A stretch of DNA of 6,876 bases from contig JAGAZS010000135.1 of assembly GCA_017939945.1 (NCBI GenBank), forward strand, positions 1 through 6,876, in the 5' to 3' direction. The translations under genes and the position numbers were made by a program. Positions 5,562 through 6,876 of the stretch are shown one piece after another (the first letter of the stretch is position 1; each line of letters starts with the position of its first letter). The stretch comes from Schwartzia sp. (in: firmicutes) (GTDB lineage Bacteria > Bacillota > Negativicutes > Selenomonadales > Selenomonadaceae). Under the pieces are notes generated by a model. That model had not been told where the DNA came from. It worked only from the letters and a program-made list of their open reading frames with translations, and did not search any database.

Positions 5562-5673
5562 GCTAAAAAATGGGATAAAGTTTTCTATAATGCCTACATT
5601 TTTACAAATTACAACCACTTTTAGAAAAAATAGGGCTATACGCTACACCCCGTGCAGGACAAGCGCTCACACA

Positions 5674-5710
5674 AAAAACGGCGCATCATTTTTTAAGATG
5701 CGCCGTTTTT
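5674..5710. terminator. Strong bidirectional-type terminator after tatD
   Basis: A perfect 14-base-pair stem pairs AAAAACGGCGCATC (5674-5687) with GATGCGCCGTTTTT (5697-5710) around an A/T-rich nine-base loop. The GC core is flanked by A/T on both sides, so a U-tract follows the stem on either strand. It lies about 107 bases past the tatD stop and should end the metG-tatD transcript; no plus-strand gene that would need it is visible. Confidence 0.88.
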
Positions 5711-5711
5711 C

Positions 5712-5743
5712 TATTTTCTTGTTTTCTTATTTTCTTGTTTTTA
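5712..5743. repeat. Tandem 16-base A/T-rich repeat
   Basis: TATTTTCTTGTTTTCT (5712-5727) is followed directly by TATTTTCTTGTTTTTA (5728-5743), identical over the first 14 positions. On the tatD transcript this is a purine-rich stretch of the 3' untranslated region just before the terminator stem. No function is evident. Confidence 0.6.
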
Positions 5744-5759
5744 AAATGCCATAAATCAA

Positions 5760-5782
5760 ATTTTTCTCCGAAGGAGAAAAAT
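5760..5782. repeat. Ten-base-pair inverted repeat just after tatD
   Basis: ATTTTTCTCC (5760-5769) and GGAGAAAAAT (5773-5782) form a perfect stem around a three-base loop, 34 bases after the tatD stop codon on the minus strand. It has no T-run of terminator type after it. It could stabilise the 3' end of the message; the A/T-rich half makes it a modest hairpin. Confidence 0.5.
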
Positions 5783-5816
5783 CACTCTAGCCAGCATTTC
5801 AACAAGGCGTGCTTTG

Positions 5817-6740
5817 TTACAAATTTAGTTCATAAATCTCGCAGGCGTTTTTTGTCGTTTGTGCGGCAAAATCCGCGAGGCTCTCGCCGCGAATGTTCGC
5901 CGCGCATTCCGCCGTAATCCGGACATAGGCAGGCTCGTTCCGCTTGCCGCGATAGGGAAGCGGCGAAAGATACGGACAATCCGTTTCGACCAGCAATCGG
6001 TCTGCGGGCATGTTCTGAACGATTTCCGGCAGCTTCGCCGCGTTCTTGTAAGTCAGCGGTCCGTCCACGCCGATATACCAGCCCAGCTTCAAAAGCTCCT
6101 TCGCCATTTCCCAGCTGCCCGAAAAGCAATGGATTACGCCGCGATTTTTCCGCCCCTCGGTTTTCAATATCGTCATTAGGTCGCCGTGGGCCTCCCGGTC
6201 GTGGATGCAGACGGGCAAATCGAGGTCGCGGGCCAGCGCCAGCTGACGGACAAACATTTTCCGCTGCAATTTGCGCTTTTCCTCGTCCTTTTCCCAGTAA
6301 TAATCAAGGCCAATCTCGCCGATCGCGACGATATTCTTTTCCTTCGTCCAGGCGGCAAGGCGGTCTTCATCGGCCTGCGTGAACGGAAAAGCGTTTTCCG
6401 GATGAACGCCGACGCCGGCGAAGACATTTTCATGCGACGATGTTAGCTTCACGACGCGGGCCGACGATTCCATCGTGTCTCCGAAGGTCACGACAGCGAC
6501 GACGCCCGCCTTTTCCGCGCGGGACAGCATTTCCTCGCGATCGCCGTCGAAGTCCTCGCCGTCGATATGGGCATGGGTGTCGACGAGAGAAATTCCCGTC
6601 GCGTCCTTTTCCCAAGGCGGAACGATTTCTTTTCCTTTCCTATCCTCCGCAGGCTCTTGCTGCCGTGCGGCGTCCCGGGCTGCTTTTCGCGCTTTTTGCT
6701 CCGCAGCCGCTCTTGCGCCGGGATCGAGATTTTCCGCCAT
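5817..6740 (-). CDS. tatD: TatD-family metal-dependent DNase with N-terminal extension
   Basis: This 307-residue protein is a cytoplasmic TatD/YabD-type hydrolase, a TIM-barrel metal-dependent deoxyribonuclease implicated in DNA repair or 3' end processing. All metal ligands are visible: H56 and H58 (DTHAHID), E142 (GEIGLDYYWE), H180 (CIHDREAH), H204 (IHCFSG) and D254 (ETDCPYLSP). The catalytic core starts near residue 51; typical members are about 255 residues long and begin there. The first 50 residues are an extra, highly charged Ala/Lys/Arg/Glu-rich segment (ARAAAEQKARKAARDAARQQ) ending in IVPPWEKD, predicted mainly helical. No start codon lies close to the core, and the chosen ATG follows the metG stop after one base (TGA-A-ATG), so the extension appears to be translated, by coupling to metG. 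Transcription probably ends at the hairpin at 5710-5674. Confidence 0.95.
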   Translation of the reverse strand: MAENLDPGARAAAEQKARKAARDAARQQEPAEDRKGKEIVPPWEKDATGISLVDTHAHIDGEDFDGDREEMLSRAEKAGVVAVVTFGDTMESSARVVKLTSSHENVFAGVGVHPENAFPFTQADEDRLAAWTKEKNIVAIGEIGLDYYWEKDEEKRKLQRKMFVRQLALARDLDLPVCIHDREAHGDLMTILKTEGRKNRGVIHCFSGSWEMAKELLKLGWYIGVDGPLTYKNAAKLPEIVQNMPADRLLVETDCPYLSPLPYRGKRNEPAYVRITAECAANIRGESLADFAAQTTKNACEIYELNL

Positions 6741-6741
6741 T

Positions 6742-6876
6742 TCAGCGCACCACGCTTCCGGCGGGCATATCGGTCTCGATCAGCCGCAGCTTTTCGCCGT
6801 CGGAAGCCGCCAATACCATGCCGTGAGATACGATGCCGCGCAGCTTCGCCGGCTTCAGATTCGCGACGAGAATCAC
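6742..6876 (-). CDS. metG: Methionyl-tRNA synthetase, C-terminal end only
   Basis: Only the last 44 codons are in the window. They encode the end of the C-terminal tRNA-binding (EMAP/Trbp111-like OB-fold) domain of MetG: ILVANLKPAKLRGIVSHGM, ASDGEKLRL and the terminal DMPAGSVVR. Methionyl-tRNA synthetase charges the initiator and elongator tRNA-Met; this appended domain dimerises and helps bind tRNA. Related tRNA-binding domains occur as stand-alone proteins or in other synthetases, but the metG-tatD gene order makes MetG by far the most likely. The gene ends in TGA one base before the tatD ATG, indicating one operon. Confidence 0.92.
   Translation of the reverse strand: MILVANLKPAKLRGIVSHGMVLAASDGEKLRLIETDMPAGSVVR

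Noticed and set aside
5586..5591. Plus-strand TATAAT as a promoter
   Set aside because: No acceptable -35 box lies 16-18 bases upstream and no plus-strand gene follows.
5292..5754. Plus-strand open frames across the 3D-gene leader and the A/T-rich intergenic region
   Set aside because: They cross a consensus minus-strand promoter and a strong terminator hairpin, lack ribosome binding sites and show no protein-like pattern.
5770..5772. Possible UUCG tetraloop in the hairpin after tatD
   Set aside because: Closing a UUCG loop would force a C-A mismatch; the perfect ten-base-pair register gives a UUC three-base loop instead.

Overview
The window is a moderately GC-rich stretch of bacterial chromosome in which every supportable gene lies on the minus strand. 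The order metG (C-terminal tail) - tatD - DUF348/3D-domain protein matches the metS-yabD-yabE order known from Bacillota such as Bacillus subtilis. Ribosome binding sites are AGGAGG-like and the two best promoters have consensus -35/-10 boxes. Together with the GC-rich codon use this points to a GC-rich member of the Bacillota, possibly a Selenomonas-like Negativicute; the class-level guess is inference.

Reading in the direction of transcription (high to low coordinates): 6876-5817 holds the last 44 codons of methionyl-tRNA synthetase followed after one base by tatD, which carries an unusual 50-residue charged N-terminal extension. 5816-5493 is non-coding: a 10-bp hairpin, a purine-rich repeat, a strong symmetrical terminator, a set of four helix-phased TTTCA/TGAAA repeats, and a TTGACA-18-TATAAT promoter. 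5486-5232 is a long, highly structured 5' leader, part of which resembles the ydaO/yuaA (c-di-AMP) riboswitch, ahead of a secreted or anchored DUF348-3D cell-wall protein (5231-4404), which ends at an intrinsic terminator.

4302-3139 is a membrane-bound YkuE-like metallophosphoesterase with three N-terminal membrane segments and an internal twin-arginine motif. 3025-2147 is a LysR-type regulator. A perfect TTGACA-17-TATAAT promoter then drives an unrecognised 101-residue protein (2057-1752).

1698-1 is a tightly packed putative operon: a MerR-like C-terminal coiled-coil fragment with no DNA-binding domain, a secreted cupin whose start overlaps its stop (ATGA), and a Tat-signal amidohydrolase (truncated by the window edge). 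Its promoter partly overlaps the 5' arm of a terminator hairpin. The cupin and amidohydrolase both carry export signals, which suggests chemistry on a small organic acid or aromatic compound outside the cytoplasm; the substrate cannot be read from the sequence. No mobile element, tRNA, rRNA or CRISPR array was seen.
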